Source: a virus | Length of the DNA stretch: 64,000 nucleotides | Reading direction: 5' to 3' (one strand) | Virus record (IMG/VR): IMGVR_UViG_3300021963_000109 | Span: 1 to 64,000 of that record | Part shown: piece by piece, positions 6,241-13,648 of the stretch | Layout: each line of letters starts with the position of its first letter | Position numbering within the stretch: the first letter of the stretch is position 1 | Position numbers and translations under genes: made by a program | The notes under the pieces: generated by a model | What the model saw: only the letters and a program-made list of their open reading frames with translations | What the model was told of the DNA's origin: nothing | Database searches by the model: none

Positions 6241-6772
6241 GAGCAGTTTTGGTGTAAATTAGGCATTTGGAGGAAGATCCTGGTTGAATACTCCATCTTC
6301 CTTCGGACCAAGCAGAAACAATAGGTTTAATAAATTCTGTGTATTCTTCTATTCCCATTTCTAAGTTTTCCAAAACCTCATCGTAGATTTTAGTTACCTT
6401 AGGGTTCTTTTCTAAATAGTTATCTAAAGCTCTTTTGTAAATTTCAAAAGCCTGATTTAAAAGATCTTTAGGTAAAGCAAATTTTTCACCCTCTCTAGAT
6501 CTATACTCACTATCATTTACTAAGTAATCATCTAAATCATTAGCATCCATTTGTTCAATATGGACAACGCCATAAGATTTTTCAGTCTCCGAAATAACGG
6601 TGGATTCTGAAAATTTACCAATCTTGAAAATTAAACCAGTTTCAGATTCAGCTTCTCCCACTTTGAAATAATAACATTGGGTTTTTTCCTCTTTTTTATC
6701 AACAAAGTAATCGTTGCCGTATCCAGCTTCCTCGTTCATTGTATAACTTGGGAAATTCTTAATAAATTTCAT
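6233..6772 (-). CDS. Hypothetical protein with targeting-peptide-like N-terminus
   Basis: 179 residues, ATG start. It begins MKFIKNFPSYTMNEEAGYG: a short basic/aromatic leader ending M-N-E|E-A, similar to the N-termini of the MoxR ATPase and the 108-residue protein. A mixed alpha/beta region follows (YYFKVGEAESETGLIFKIG, VVHIEQMDANDLDDYL), then long helices (LLNQAFEIYKRALDNYLEK) and a final SAWSEGRWSIQPGSSSKCL strand pair. No known family. It begins a transcript: a GAATATATAAA element lies 18 bases upstream and a terminator lies beyond it. Confidence 0.65.
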   Translation of the reverse strand: MKFIKNFPSYTMNEEAGYGNDYFVDKKEEKTQCYYFKVGEAESETGLIFKIGKFSESTVISETEKSYGVVHIEQMDANDLDDYLVNDSEYRSREGEKFALPKDLLNQAFEIYKRALDNYLEKNPKVTKIYDEVLENLEMGIEEYTEFIKPIVSAWSEGRWSIQPGSSSKCLIYTKTAHG

Positions 6773-6790
6773 GTCTTGATCTTTTTACTT

Positions 6791-6799
6791 TATATATTC
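6791..6799 (-). promoter_or_regulatory. GAATATATA variant of the recurrent upstream motif
   Basis: Minus strand GAATATATAAAG, ending 18 bases before the ATG at 6772. It is identical over 11 bases (GAATATATAAA) to the element before the gene at 63804. It lies directly downstream of a terminator. Confidence 0.4.
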
Positions 6800-6821
6800 A
6801 AAAAATAAATCCTAGGCTCAC

Positions 6822-6851
6822 AAAAAACCCCTGATTTAAATCAGGGGTTTT
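6822..6851 (-). terminator. Rho-independent terminator after the MoxR-like ATPase gene
   Basis: CCCCTGATTTAAATCAGGGG (6828-6847) is a perfect 10-bp inverted repeat, preceded by AAAA and followed by six T on the minus strand (6827-6822). It begins four bases past the stop at 6855. The flanking A and T runs could let it act in both directions. Confidence 0.93.
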
Positions 6852-6854
6852 AAT

Positions 6855-8507
6855 TTATTTTGCTGCATTAATGTTTTGCTGTCTAAATTCTTCAAAGTCT
6901 ACTAAATAAGCCTGAGCGAATTTAGTTAGATTTCTTAAATAAGGCTTAGCCTCTGGACCAGTCTTAACATAATCATGTTTAGAGTTTAGCATGTTTATAA
7001 ATGCTGTAGCATACTCAGAAGCAAGATCTCCTAATGTTTCTTTAAGTCTAATACTCCAATCAACAGCGTTACCGTATTGCTCTGGAGTTAGTTTACCAAG
7101 ATCTCCTGATTTAGAAACTACCGCTGCCAACTTAGCCCAAATGTGATTTGGAGAATCTCCAGATTTTGGAATTGGTGCTTTGTCAGGATCACTAAATACT
7201 TTATCAACGTCAGCAGGAGGGAAATTCTTCACGATTTGATAGAATTCCATAAATGCTCTAGCTGCGGTTTGACCAACTGAAGCAGCGAAGATGTCAAAAA
7301 CTTCGTCTGCAGAAATTTCTTTCTTTCCAGTTTCTGCTTGAATTACTTTTAATTCAGAATATAGGGATTTAGATGCATCGATCCAACCTCTAGGAGTAGC
7401 GAATTTACGTCCGGATTGAACATTACCTGGATCAAGCGTGTGGAAATATTCTCTTGAGAATTGTAGGAAAGCAAGAAGCTCTGGTAATACAATTTCTCTT
7501 AATGGAGCACCTGCACCCCCGCTTGGAGCATAATCATAGGAAGATAATTTCTTGCCCTGAGGATCTACCCCAGTAACGTGTGAAACGAATCCTTCGATAG
7601 TTGGAATATAGTTAACAGCATCCACACGATCCCAGAAAGCTGTAGGCATTTCTTTAACCGCTTCCTCCACATCATCTGAGGGTCTGTTACCCGCTGCAAC
7701 GATTAACCATTTTCCTGGTAATTCGTATTCCATAACTCTTCTGCTTTGAAATAATTTCATACAACCAGTTACTACCGGTTGAATTGCTCTGTTCATTTCA
7801 TCGAAGAAGATAATTCCTCCTCTGTCTTTATATTTTTTTCCGTCATTGGTTCTAGGAAGCCAAACCGGAGGATTACCTCTGGTAACCCCTTCACCGTAAG
7901 CTTTATCTGATGCAACGTCTACAGTTTTTGGTACACCCAAAAAGTCTGCAGCTTCCATAAATTCTAGATCCACATATAAAACGTCCAAACCTAAATCTTC
8001 CGCCGCTTGAGCAACAATTTCAGTTTTTCCGATACCAGGAGATCCAAAGATAAAGATAGGTTTGCTGTAACCAGTAACTTCTCTTTCATCTTCTCCTTGC
8101 TTAACCTTAGTTGTATAATTTAAAGTTTTATATCTCTTTTTGATCATTTCCTTTAACTTCTCTGCACCTACATCAGTTGGACCTTCTTCACCTGGCCATG
8201 CAAGATGCGGAGAAATCTCTCCTTCATCTAAATCAACAGATTCTTTAAGTTTTGAATATTTACTACCGGAAAAGAAAGTGTCTAATTGACTTAGCATATT
8301 GCCATCTCCGTAAGCAAAATATCCAACCATTGGTAATCCTTCTTTCTTTCCCTGAGGATTAATAGGAACTAAGCCATCCTTGATTTTCGAAATCAGGGAA
8401 GAAACCCATCCTCCAACTTTAGAAAAAATGTTTTTGGCACCTTTTACAAGATCTCCAAACCCATAATCTTCATTGATGAAAGTGTTAAAATTTTTAATCT
8501 TCTGCAT
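6855..8507 (-). CDS. MoxR-family AAA+ ATPase with targeting-like N-terminus
   Basis: 550 residues, ATG start. AAA+ core: Walker A GSPGIGKT (155-162), Walker B GIIFFDE (231-237), sensor 1 AAGN (271-274) and FWDRVD (291-296) with a candidate arginine finger. This is the MoxR/CobS-type layout. MoxR ATPases remodel partner proteins together with VWA-domain proteins, and the next gene upstream encodes such a VWA protein. The first 20 residues, MQKIKNFNTFINEDYGFGDL, resemble a T4 capsid-targeting peptide (F-I-N-E). An amphipathic stretch (about 22-44) and a roughly 100-residue domain precede the ATPase. The C-terminal 250 residues are helical. It is preceded by GATATATA and followed by a strong terminator. 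T4-like cyanophages carry CobS-annotated ATPases of this type. The substrate is unknown. Confidence 0.88.
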   Translation of the reverse strand: MQKIKNFNTFINEDYGFGDLVKGAKNIFSKVGGWVSSLISKIKDGLVPINPQGKKEGLPMVGYFAYGDGNMLSQLDTFFSGSKYSKLKESVDLDEGEISPHLAWPGEEGPTDVGAEKLKEMIKKRYKTLNYTTKVKQGEDEREVTGYSKPIFIFGSPGIGKTEIVAQAAEDLGLDVLYVDLEFMEAADFLGVPKTVDVASDKAYGEGVTRGNPPVWLPRTNDGKKYKDRGGIIFFDEMNRAIQPVVTGCMKLFQSRRVMEYELPGKWLIVAAGNRPSDDVEEAVKEMPTAFWDRVDAVNYIPTIEGFVSHVTGVDPQGKKLSSYDYAPSGGAGAPLREIVLPELLAFLQFSREYFHTLDPGNVQSGRKFATPRGWIDASKSLYSELKVIQAETGKKEISADEVFDIFAASVGQTAARAFMEFYQIVKNFPPADVDKVFSDPDKAPIPKSGDSPNHIWAKLAAVVSKSGDLGKLTPEQYGNAVDWSIRLKETLGDLASEYATAFINMLNSKHDYVKTGPEAKPYLRNLTKFAQAYLVDFEEFRQQNINAAK

Positions 8508-8523
8508 CTTTTATTTTTTATTC

Positions 8524-8531
8524 TATATATC
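8524..8531 (-). promoter_or_regulatory. GATATATA motif upstream of the MoxR-like ATPase
   Basis: Minus strand AGATATATAG, ending 16 bases before the ATG at 8507. It sits in the 26-base gap after the VWA gene and could give the ATPase its own transcript within the cassette. Confidence 0.45.
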
Positions 8532-8533
8532 TT

Positions 8534-9442
8534 TTAAACTTTAGTAACCAAATCAAGCTTAGTGCCAAAAGGAACCTGTATATCGTTATTTGGTCTGTTC
8601 GGAGAAATTATCACCCAGAAAACATTTTTTGCATATTTATCTGTTCCATAATCACCTAAAGCAGGGAATGGTCCGAATCCATCAGTAAAATAAACGATAG
8701 GTCCTATTTTCTTCTTACCGAGAATATTCTCCTCTATCCATTTGAAAGGAGGTCTGAAATCTGTTCCTCCACCGCCTCTAGGTTCTCTCATTTTCCAAAG
8801 ATCCCCTGTTCCTTTTAAAACGTCAACGGGTAAATACATGGTTGCATCGCACCAAATAAGATATGTTTCTTTGGGCTTGTGTTCCTTCATGATATTTTGG
8901 GTCTCATTAATGAATTGCTGTAATTCATTTTTTCCAATAGATCCTGAGGTATCCGCTATAATAAAGAGGGTTTCGAATCCTTCCTTTTTTCTTTTAGATC
9001 CCCAAAGAATATCTCCACTGCCTAAAAATCTTTTATTAGGCATAAAGTATTCAACCTTAGAAGCCATCTTATTGACAAATCTCTTTAATAAGATTTTCCA
9101 ATCAATCACTGGCTTAGCGAACATATCCTCCAGAATAGTTACAAGGGCTCCTGGGATACTACCAGCATTTCTTTGTCTTGCCCTTTGAACATCTTCTCTC
9201 CAAGCTTCTTCTCCATCTTTTTTTGAATCAGTGATCTCGGGTGGAAGAGGCTCTCCCCCAGGAACGGGTATTCCCTCCGGACCCTCGCCTTCACCTCTCC
9301 CTATACGAGGTGGCTCGTCCCAAGCGGGTTCAGTCCCAGGAGGGGGAGGTGGAACCGGTCCTGTTGGAGGAGGTGGTGGGTTAGTACCATTATCCTCGAA
9401 ATCTACTACGACCTTTCTTAGATCTGCTGCTTTATATTTCAT
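8534..9442 (-). CDS. VWA-like (DUF2201-type) protein with proline-rich N-terminus
   Basis: 302 residues, ATG start. A proline/glycine-rich, probably disordered region covers 20-70 (runs of five prolines). The VWA-like domain spans about 155-300: metal-ion-dependent adhesion site DTSGS (164-168), GGGGTDFRP (223-231, T227 and D228) and FTDGFGPFP (252-260, D254). This pattern is that of the VWA half of DUF2201 proteins, which in bacteria are usually fused to an N-terminal metallopeptidase-like domain. Here that domain is the separate gene two bases upstream, so the two products probably associate. The MoxR ATPase is the next gene downstream. VWA proteins act as adaptors that present substrates to MoxR ATPases. 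The proline-rich linker could bind partners or tether the protein. Confidence 0.82.
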   Translation of the reverse strand: MKYKAADLRKVVVDFEDNGTNPPPPPTGPVPPPPPGTEPAWDEPPRIGRGEGEGPEGIPVPGGEPLPPEITDSKKDGEEAWREDVQRARQRNAGSIPGALVTILEDMFAKPVIDWKILLKRFVNKMASKVEYFMPNKRFLGSGDILWGSKRKKEGFETLFIIADTSGSIGKNELQQFINETQNIMKEHKPKETYLIWCDATMYLPVDVLKGTGDLWKMREPRGGGGTDFRPPFKWIEENILGKKKIGPIVYFTDGFGPFPALGDYGTDKYAKNVFWVIISPNRPNNDIQVPFGTKLDLVTKV

Positions 9443-9444
9443 AA

Positions 9445-10218
9445 TTAGTATATTGTTTTTACTTTTTGTCCTGACATTTTTTCAACCTCTGATGTCAATT
9501 CAGCTTTAGTCATAGGTTGCAGTTCAGCCTCTCCTGTATCCCCATCAATTGATATAACCTTTCCGTATTGGCCAGAGGAGGTTGCAACAAAATCACCGAC
9601 TTTTGCAAACTTTTTCCCAGTTCCTGCTGATGTTCCTCCTCCACCGCCTTTTTTAAGTGGAACAGGAGGTAATACACCGCCATAGTTCCATCCCTCATCA
9701 GGGGGTAACTGAACGTCATTTTCGATTAAAAATTGATAGATGTCTTCTGCTCTCATTCCGTCAAACTTAGGATCTCTTAAAGCTCCCTCAACCATTTTTC
9801 CTAATTTTGAACTTTGTTCTCTGTTTGCAGGATTGCTAGGATCTATTAAAGCATTAAGTGCATAATCACAGGCAGCATTCCAAACGCGAGGGTCTGGCAT
9901 CTTTCTAGCAAAGTGAAAAAGAACACAGTGCATTACTTCATGGATAATAACCCACTCAATTTCAGGACCGGTTTTCTCTAAAGCAAAATTAGGATCGTAA
10001 TAAAGATTATTACCATCAGTAGCCATTGTTTTATATGGAAGATCAAGCCTTTCCTGAAAAACAAGCTTCATAGCCAAATGGCCAAAAAATGGATTGTTTT
10101 TTACAACCTGCATTCTACAGAATTGCATCTTTTTAAATGCTCTGCTACTAATGTCTGATGTGTTTTCTAGAACCGGATTGGAATTTTTAAATTGGGACCA
10201 ATTTGATATTTTAGACAT
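9445..10218 (-). CDS. DUF2201-N-type putative metallopeptidase
   Basis: 257 residues, ATG start. WVIIHEVMHCVLFHFAR (89-105) contains the zinc-binding HExxH at 93-97. WNAACDYALNALID (113-126) matches the conserved A-x-D-x-x-x-N helix of the putative metallopeptidase domain found before VWA in DUF2201 proteins. A Gly/Ser linker near 195-205 leads to a small SH3/KOW-like tail (AKVGDFVATSSGQYGKVISI). The gene begins the peptidase-VWA-ATPase cassette: GATATATA precedes it by 17 bases, and the VWA gene starts two bases after its stop. The N-terminus (MSKISNWSQFKNSNPVLENT) only loosely resembles the targeting-like leaders. Peptidase activity is inferred from the motif; the family is biochemically obscure. 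Confidence 0.78.
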   Translation of the reverse strand: MSKISNWSQFKNSNPVLENTSDISSRAFKKMQFCRMQVVKNNPFFGHLAMKLVFQERLDLPYKTMATDGNNLYYDPNFALEKTGPEIEWVIIHEVMHCVLFHFARKMPDPRVWNAACDYALNALIDPSNPANREQSSKLGKMVEGALRDPKFDGMRAEDIYQFLIENDVQLPPDEGWNYGGVLPPVPLKKGGGGGTSAGTGKKFAKVGDFVATSSGQYGKVISIDGDTGEAELQPMTKAELTSEVEKMSGQKVKTIY

Positions 10219-10235
10219 TTCTTAGATTTTTGATT

Positions 10236-10243
10236 TATATATC
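10236..10243 (-). promoter_or_regulatory. GATATATA motif upstream of the peptidase-VWA-ATPase cassette
   Basis: Minus strand TGGGATATATAAATC, ending 17 bases before the ATG at 10218. It lies in a 72-base gap after the fusion-enzyme gene and so probably starts the cassette transcript. Confidence 0.5.
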
Positions 10244-10290
10244 CCAAATATAAATCACAACTACGGAAAGATCCGGATGACAGGATTTAT

Positions 10291-12231
10291 CTAAAATTTA
10301 CGGGAGATCTCTTCCCAAAGGGAATGAATCGATTTTGGAACGTGCTTTTTAAAATCTATGTAATTCTTCTCCTTTAAGGAGTTATTTACTATAGTAGATG
10401 ATATCCATTCAGGAGCAGCTTGCACGCTGAAGTCCTCTGGAACTCTGTCCTTTCTTTTAAGCGATCTAGATTGAAGTAAATAGTTATCTAGTCTTTTCTT
10501 ACCTACAGTTAATGTTTTAGGAATTAATGATTTATCCAAATTGTCCAAAGCAGTTGCTAGAAGATCATCATCTACATAATTAACGGAAGAAATTATCCCG
10601 GACAATTCATCAGCAACCAGGTGCATCATTTTCTTTACAGTTTCCTGGTCTATAATTTCTCTTTTAGGTTTAGTTACAAACACACAAACGGGAAGTCCGT
10701 TGTGTTGATTTGCTTTCTTTATCAGTTTAAGATGTCCGTTATTAAAAGGATGAAATTTACCAATCACAATATTAACATCATTTCCAGTTTCGCTTGGAAT
10801 TTGCTTTTGGTGATCGGTGTTTAGAATGGATTTAATTCTATCAACTATCTCAGGATCAACTTCGCTTTCTGGGCTAGCTTCAATCTCCTCGAAGTCCTCA
10901 ATCCTTTCTTCTTGCTCTGGATCAGCAGGAACTTCCTCCACCTCTGCCTCTACTTCTTCCTCGTCATCAGACTCAACTTCCTCTTGAGGTACAAATACTT
11001 TCTTTTCTTTTCTAAATTGATCGAAAGTAGGAATCATAGATTCCACCACGATGTTCTTTCTATTTAGGTATTCGGAAATTTCTCTAACTAGAATATTAAA
11101 CTGTTCAACAGCTCCTTGTGTAAAGAATCCACCAGGCTTCTTTTTCAGTTTTCTAAATGCAGAAAGAATAAGTCTAAAAAGAGATTGGTAGCTCTCATCT
11201 TCACTAAGTAATTCCCTAGTTTTATCATCACTAATTAATTCGAGATTAATATCATTTTCAGTTTGCTTTAAATAGTCAGGCTCTTGAAAGTCCAAGCCCA
11301 AATATTTTTCTCCGTTTTTTTCTATGAAAGAATTAAAAACTGAACAGATGTATGAAATGTATTTGTCATTAGGATCTTCACCAGTATAATCAAAAGAATC
11401 TATCCCTTCATCAAGAATGAAGTTCATCACCTCTAAAATGGTAATCCCGTAAATATCATTCGGAAAATAACTAGTTTTCTTAAGATTGTTTTGTTTAGTG
11501 ATATCGGAAAAAATAGGATCTAAAATTTTGGCAGTAAAAGATTCACCAGCACCATCTAAAGGTCCAAATCTGAAAACTACTCCTTCGATGGGTTCTTCTA
11601 AAGAATCATGAAGGAAGCTTTTATCTAATTCAGGATTTAAAACTGTTATTAAATATTTAGCAAAGCTTTCTGTTCCGTGACTCTTTTTAAGAACGTCGTT
11701 TGGTGAATTAATAAAATCATTAACAGCAACTTTTTGTTCATCTGATAACTTTCCCTGAAAAATAATCGGGGATTTTTCAACTCCAATAAGATCTGCCCAG
11801 TAATCTAACTCGTCCCTATTAACAATAGTTCTTTCTACATCCCCGAATTGATTCTTAACTATGATATGAGTTAAAACTAAACTGTTCTTTGGCATCCTTT
11901 GATACGAAAGAACAACCGGACTGCTATTGATAAAAAATTCCATTCCAAATCTCCATCCGCTTGGAATTTCGTTTAGAATATTTTCCGGAAGATTTTTTAT
12001 GTAAGAAATTGGCTTATCATAATAATTCATCAAAACCCTATCGATCTTGGAAATAGGATTGTTCTGATCCCTCTTATAAAAATATATTGTACCATCAAAA
12101 GGATTTCTTTCAAAGGAGAAAGACATTCCGTTTAACTTTTCAGATACAGTAACTTCCTTACTAAAAAGATCATTCAGGAATTCAACTCCCTGCTTCTTAT
12201 AAATCTCACTTAAATGTTTTATCCCTGACAT
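10291..12231 (-). CDS. Ligase-like adenylation domain fused to NMN/nicotinate adenylyltransferase-like domain
   Basis: 646 residues, ATG start. The N-terminal domain (about 1-260) shows covalent nucleotidyltransferase motifs: SEKLNGMSF (30-38, K32 as the candidate adenylated lysine in KxxG), FGMEFF (95-100), EGVVFRFG (216-223) and a motif V-like FTAKILDP (232-239). A helical region and a very acidic linker (about 415-470, rich in E/D) follow. The C-terminal domain (about 484-646) is a HxGH nucleotidyltransferase: GKFHPFNNGH (491-500), TVGKKR near 575-580 and WISSTIVNN (609-617), the ISST signature of NadM/NadR-type enzymes. Reading: an RNA/DNA-ligase-like protein joined to an NMN adenylyltransferase-like protein. 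NAD synthesis, NAD-linked RNA end chemistry or nucleic acid repair are possible; none is shown by sequence alone. Confidence 0.75.
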   Translation of the reverse strand: MSGIKHLSEIYKKQGVEFLNDLFSKEVTVSEKLNGMSFSFERNPFDGTIYFYKRDQNNPISKIDRVLMNYYDKPISYIKNLPENILNEIPSGWRFGMEFFINSSPVVLSYQRMPKNSLVLTHIIVKNQFGDVERTIVNRDELDYWADLIGVEKSPIIFQGKLSDEQKVAVNDFINSPNDVLKKSHGTESFAKYLITVLNPELDKSFLHDSLEEPIEGVVFRFGPLDGAGESFTAKILDPIFSDITKQNNLKKTSYFPNDIYGITILEVMNFILDEGIDSFDYTGEDPNDKYISYICSVFNSFIEKNGEKYLGLDFQEPDYLKQTENDINLELISDDKTRELLSEDESYQSLFRLILSAFRKLKKKPGGFFTQGAVEQFNILVREISEYLNRKNIVVESMIPTFDQFRKEKKVFVPQEEVESDDEEEVEAEVEEVPADPEQEERIEDFEEIEASPESEVDPEIVDRIKSILNTDHQKQIPSETGNDVNIVIGKFHPFNNGHLKLIKKANQHNGLPVCVFVTKPKREIIDQETVKKMMHLVADELSGIISSVNYVDDDLLATALDNLDKSLIPKTLTVGKKRLDNYLLQSRSLKRKDRVPEDFSVQAAPEWISSTIVNNSLKEKNYIDFKKHVPKSIHSLWEEISRKF

Positions 12232-12234
12232 ATA

Positions 12235-12660
12235 CTAGTTTAATACTATAATTTCTTTTTTTCCGTTCAGATTAAAAATAAAAAATTCACCTAAACTGAT
12301 AGGCTTATTAACTTTAACTTCCGCATTAAGAAGTAAAAATTCAATCGAAAGAAGTAATTGATCGACAAGAACATCTGATCTATATTTTAATCCTTTCTTT
12401 TTTAATTTTAATAGCTTCTTATAATACTTATCTATCGGGGGTTGTTTTTTTGCTTCACAAAAAATAGAAAAAAGAACATCCTCAATTTCAGCTACCTTTT
12501 CTTCCTCTATTAGTAAATCCCAATCCCCTGACAAATTTCTTTCAATTTTTCCACCCTGTCCAAGCATGGTTTTAAATTGAACGACCTCTTCATCCCTCTC
12601 GACTCCGACTACTCGAATTCCAATATAGTGTTCGATGATAGGATAAAGTATATCGTACAT
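12235..12660 (-). CDS. Hypothetical protein
   Basis: 141 residues from the ATG at 12660. A TTG six codons upstream is open but lies inside the preceding gene; the ATG follows an A-rich leader and the previous stop by four bases, so it is preferred. MYDILYPIIEHYIGIRVVGV begins an alpha/beta domain, a basic helix pair follows (IDKYYKKLLKLKKKGLKYR), and the end is hydrophobic strands (FFIFNLNGKKEIIVLN). No family recognised. It lies three bases upstream of the ligase/adenylyltransferase fusion gene, so the two are almost certainly co-translated. Confidence 0.62.
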   Translation of the reverse strand: MYDILYPIIEHYIGIRVVGVERDEEVVQFKTMLGQGGKIERNLSGDWDLLIEEEKVAEIEDVLFSIFCEAKKQPPIDKYYKKLLKLKKKGLKYRSDVLVDQLLLSIEFLLLNAEVKVNKPISLGEFFIFNLNGKKEIIVLN

Positions 12661-12664
12661 ATTT

Positions 12665-12928
12665 TTATTTTTTACCAAAAGGCTTTGAACTCTTCGTTAC
12701 AATCCCGTGTTTTTCTTTATAATCAGACCATTCTTTTCCTAGATCCTCCATGAATTTTTCTTGGGCTTTTTTATCCTCTCTGAACTTTTCATCAAATGGA
12801 CCGGAAACTCCATGCTTCTTATAATACTTTTTTGCAAAAGTTAAATATTTATTAGTCTCATCAATTTTTGAAATAGTCTTTAGTTTTTCAATCTTGATGC
12901 TCTCTTGGATCTGTGATACCTTTTTCAT
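12665..12928 (-). CDS. Small lysine-rich protein with targeting-like N-terminus
   Basis: 87 residues, ATG start. It begins MKKVSQIQESIKIEKLKTIS, in which I-Q-E|S at 7-10 fits the (L/I)-x-E consensus. The body is highly charged (KYYKKHGVSGPFDEKFREDK, then KEWSDYKEKHGIVTKSSKPF) and ends GKK. It lies upstream of the 141-residue gene with a four-base gap. Small basic proteins with such leaders are typical of internal head proteins in T4-like phages, but no homology is visible. Confidence 0.6.
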   Translation of the reverse strand: MKKVSQIQESIKIEKLKTISKIDETNKYLTFAKKYYKKHGVSGPFDEKFREDKKAQEKFMEDLGKEWSDYKEKHGIVTKSSKPFGKK

Positions 12929-12957
12929 TTATATCTATTATATTATGATTTTATTTT

Positions 12958-13611
12958 TTAATTCCCCATCGGGATATTTGCTGGATTTATCCCAGTAGAA
13001 ACTGGTGTTTCTGCTGTGATTGCGGGAGCTGCTGGTAAAACCCCTCTTTTGCTATTTAAATATGTATTAGCAATAGTTGCTGCCCCTGTGTCAACCTCTT
13101 TGTTTATTCCGGGTTTAACTCCTGCGTGTTTATAGTAATCCCAAACATATTCTTTAAAATCATCATCGCTTTTGATCTTAGGAAGATCGTTCTTCATAAA
13201 AGAATCATTCATTAATCTTTGATGTTCAGTCTTGATTGTCATGTCGCTAGCAGAGGTTCCGGCCCCGGAGGTTGCTGGATCTTTCTTAATCACCTTTCCC
13301 CAGCCAGCAGGTTTAAATATCTTGGAAGCCACGTTAGCAGCAAGGGATCCCGCTGTTCCTATCAGCCACCCCATTCCAGTATCGATTGGTCTGCCGTTAA
13401 TATCCTTAACCGCAATATTTTGCTGGTAATAGGTGTCAAATCTTTCGAATCTATCCTCTAGATTTTTAAACGTGTTATAAAGCCAATCCTTCCATCCAGG
13501 TGCGGTATTTGACCCAGAAACACTGGTATAGTCAGAATCAGTATAGCTATCAAAAAATCTATTGGGATTCTTCTTGGCCTCAAAAATCTTAAAGGAATCT
13601 ATATGTTTCAT
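12958..13611 (-). CDS. Hypothetical protein with targeting-peptide-like N-terminus
   Basis: 217 residues, ATG start nine bases past a GATATATA motif. It begins MKHIDSFKIFEAKKNPNRFF: a basic/aromatic leader with I-F-E|A at 9-12, the closest match here to the T4 cleavage site form (I-x-E|A). The middle contains a Gly/Ala-rich hydrophobic segment (GMGWLIGTAGSLAANVASKI, about 78-98) that could insert in a membrane. Aromatic helices follow (FKEYVWDYYKHAGVKPGI) and the tail is Pro/Ala-rich. No family recognised. It heads the run of genes leading to the fusion enzyme. Confidence 0.65.
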   Translation of the reverse strand: MKHIDSFKIFEAKKNPNRFFDSYTDSDYTSVSGSNTAPGWKDWLYNTFKNLEDRFERFDTYYQQNIAVKDINGRPIDTGMGWLIGTAGSLAANVASKIFKPAGWGKVIKKDPATSGAGTSASDMTIKTEHQRLMNDSFMKNDLPKIKSDDDFKEYVWDYYKHAGVKPGINKEVDTGAATIANTYLNSKRGVLPAAPAITAETPVSTGINPANIPMGN

Positions 13612-13620
13612 TTTTATTTT

Positions 13621-13628
13621 TATATATC
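13621..13628 (-). promoter_or_regulatory. GATATATA motif upstream of the 217-residue gene
   Basis: Minus strand AGGATATATAAAAATAAAA running directly into the ATG at 13611, with nine bases between. It lies in the 37-base gap after uvsW. The leader would be very short if this is a -10-like element. Confidence 0.42.
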
Positions 13629-13648
13629 CTAACCGGGAGGGGGAACCT

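Noticed and set aside
12661-12678. TTG-initiated extension of the 141-residue gene
   Set aside because: It runs into the preceding gene; the ATG at 12660 follows an A-rich leader after that gene's stop.
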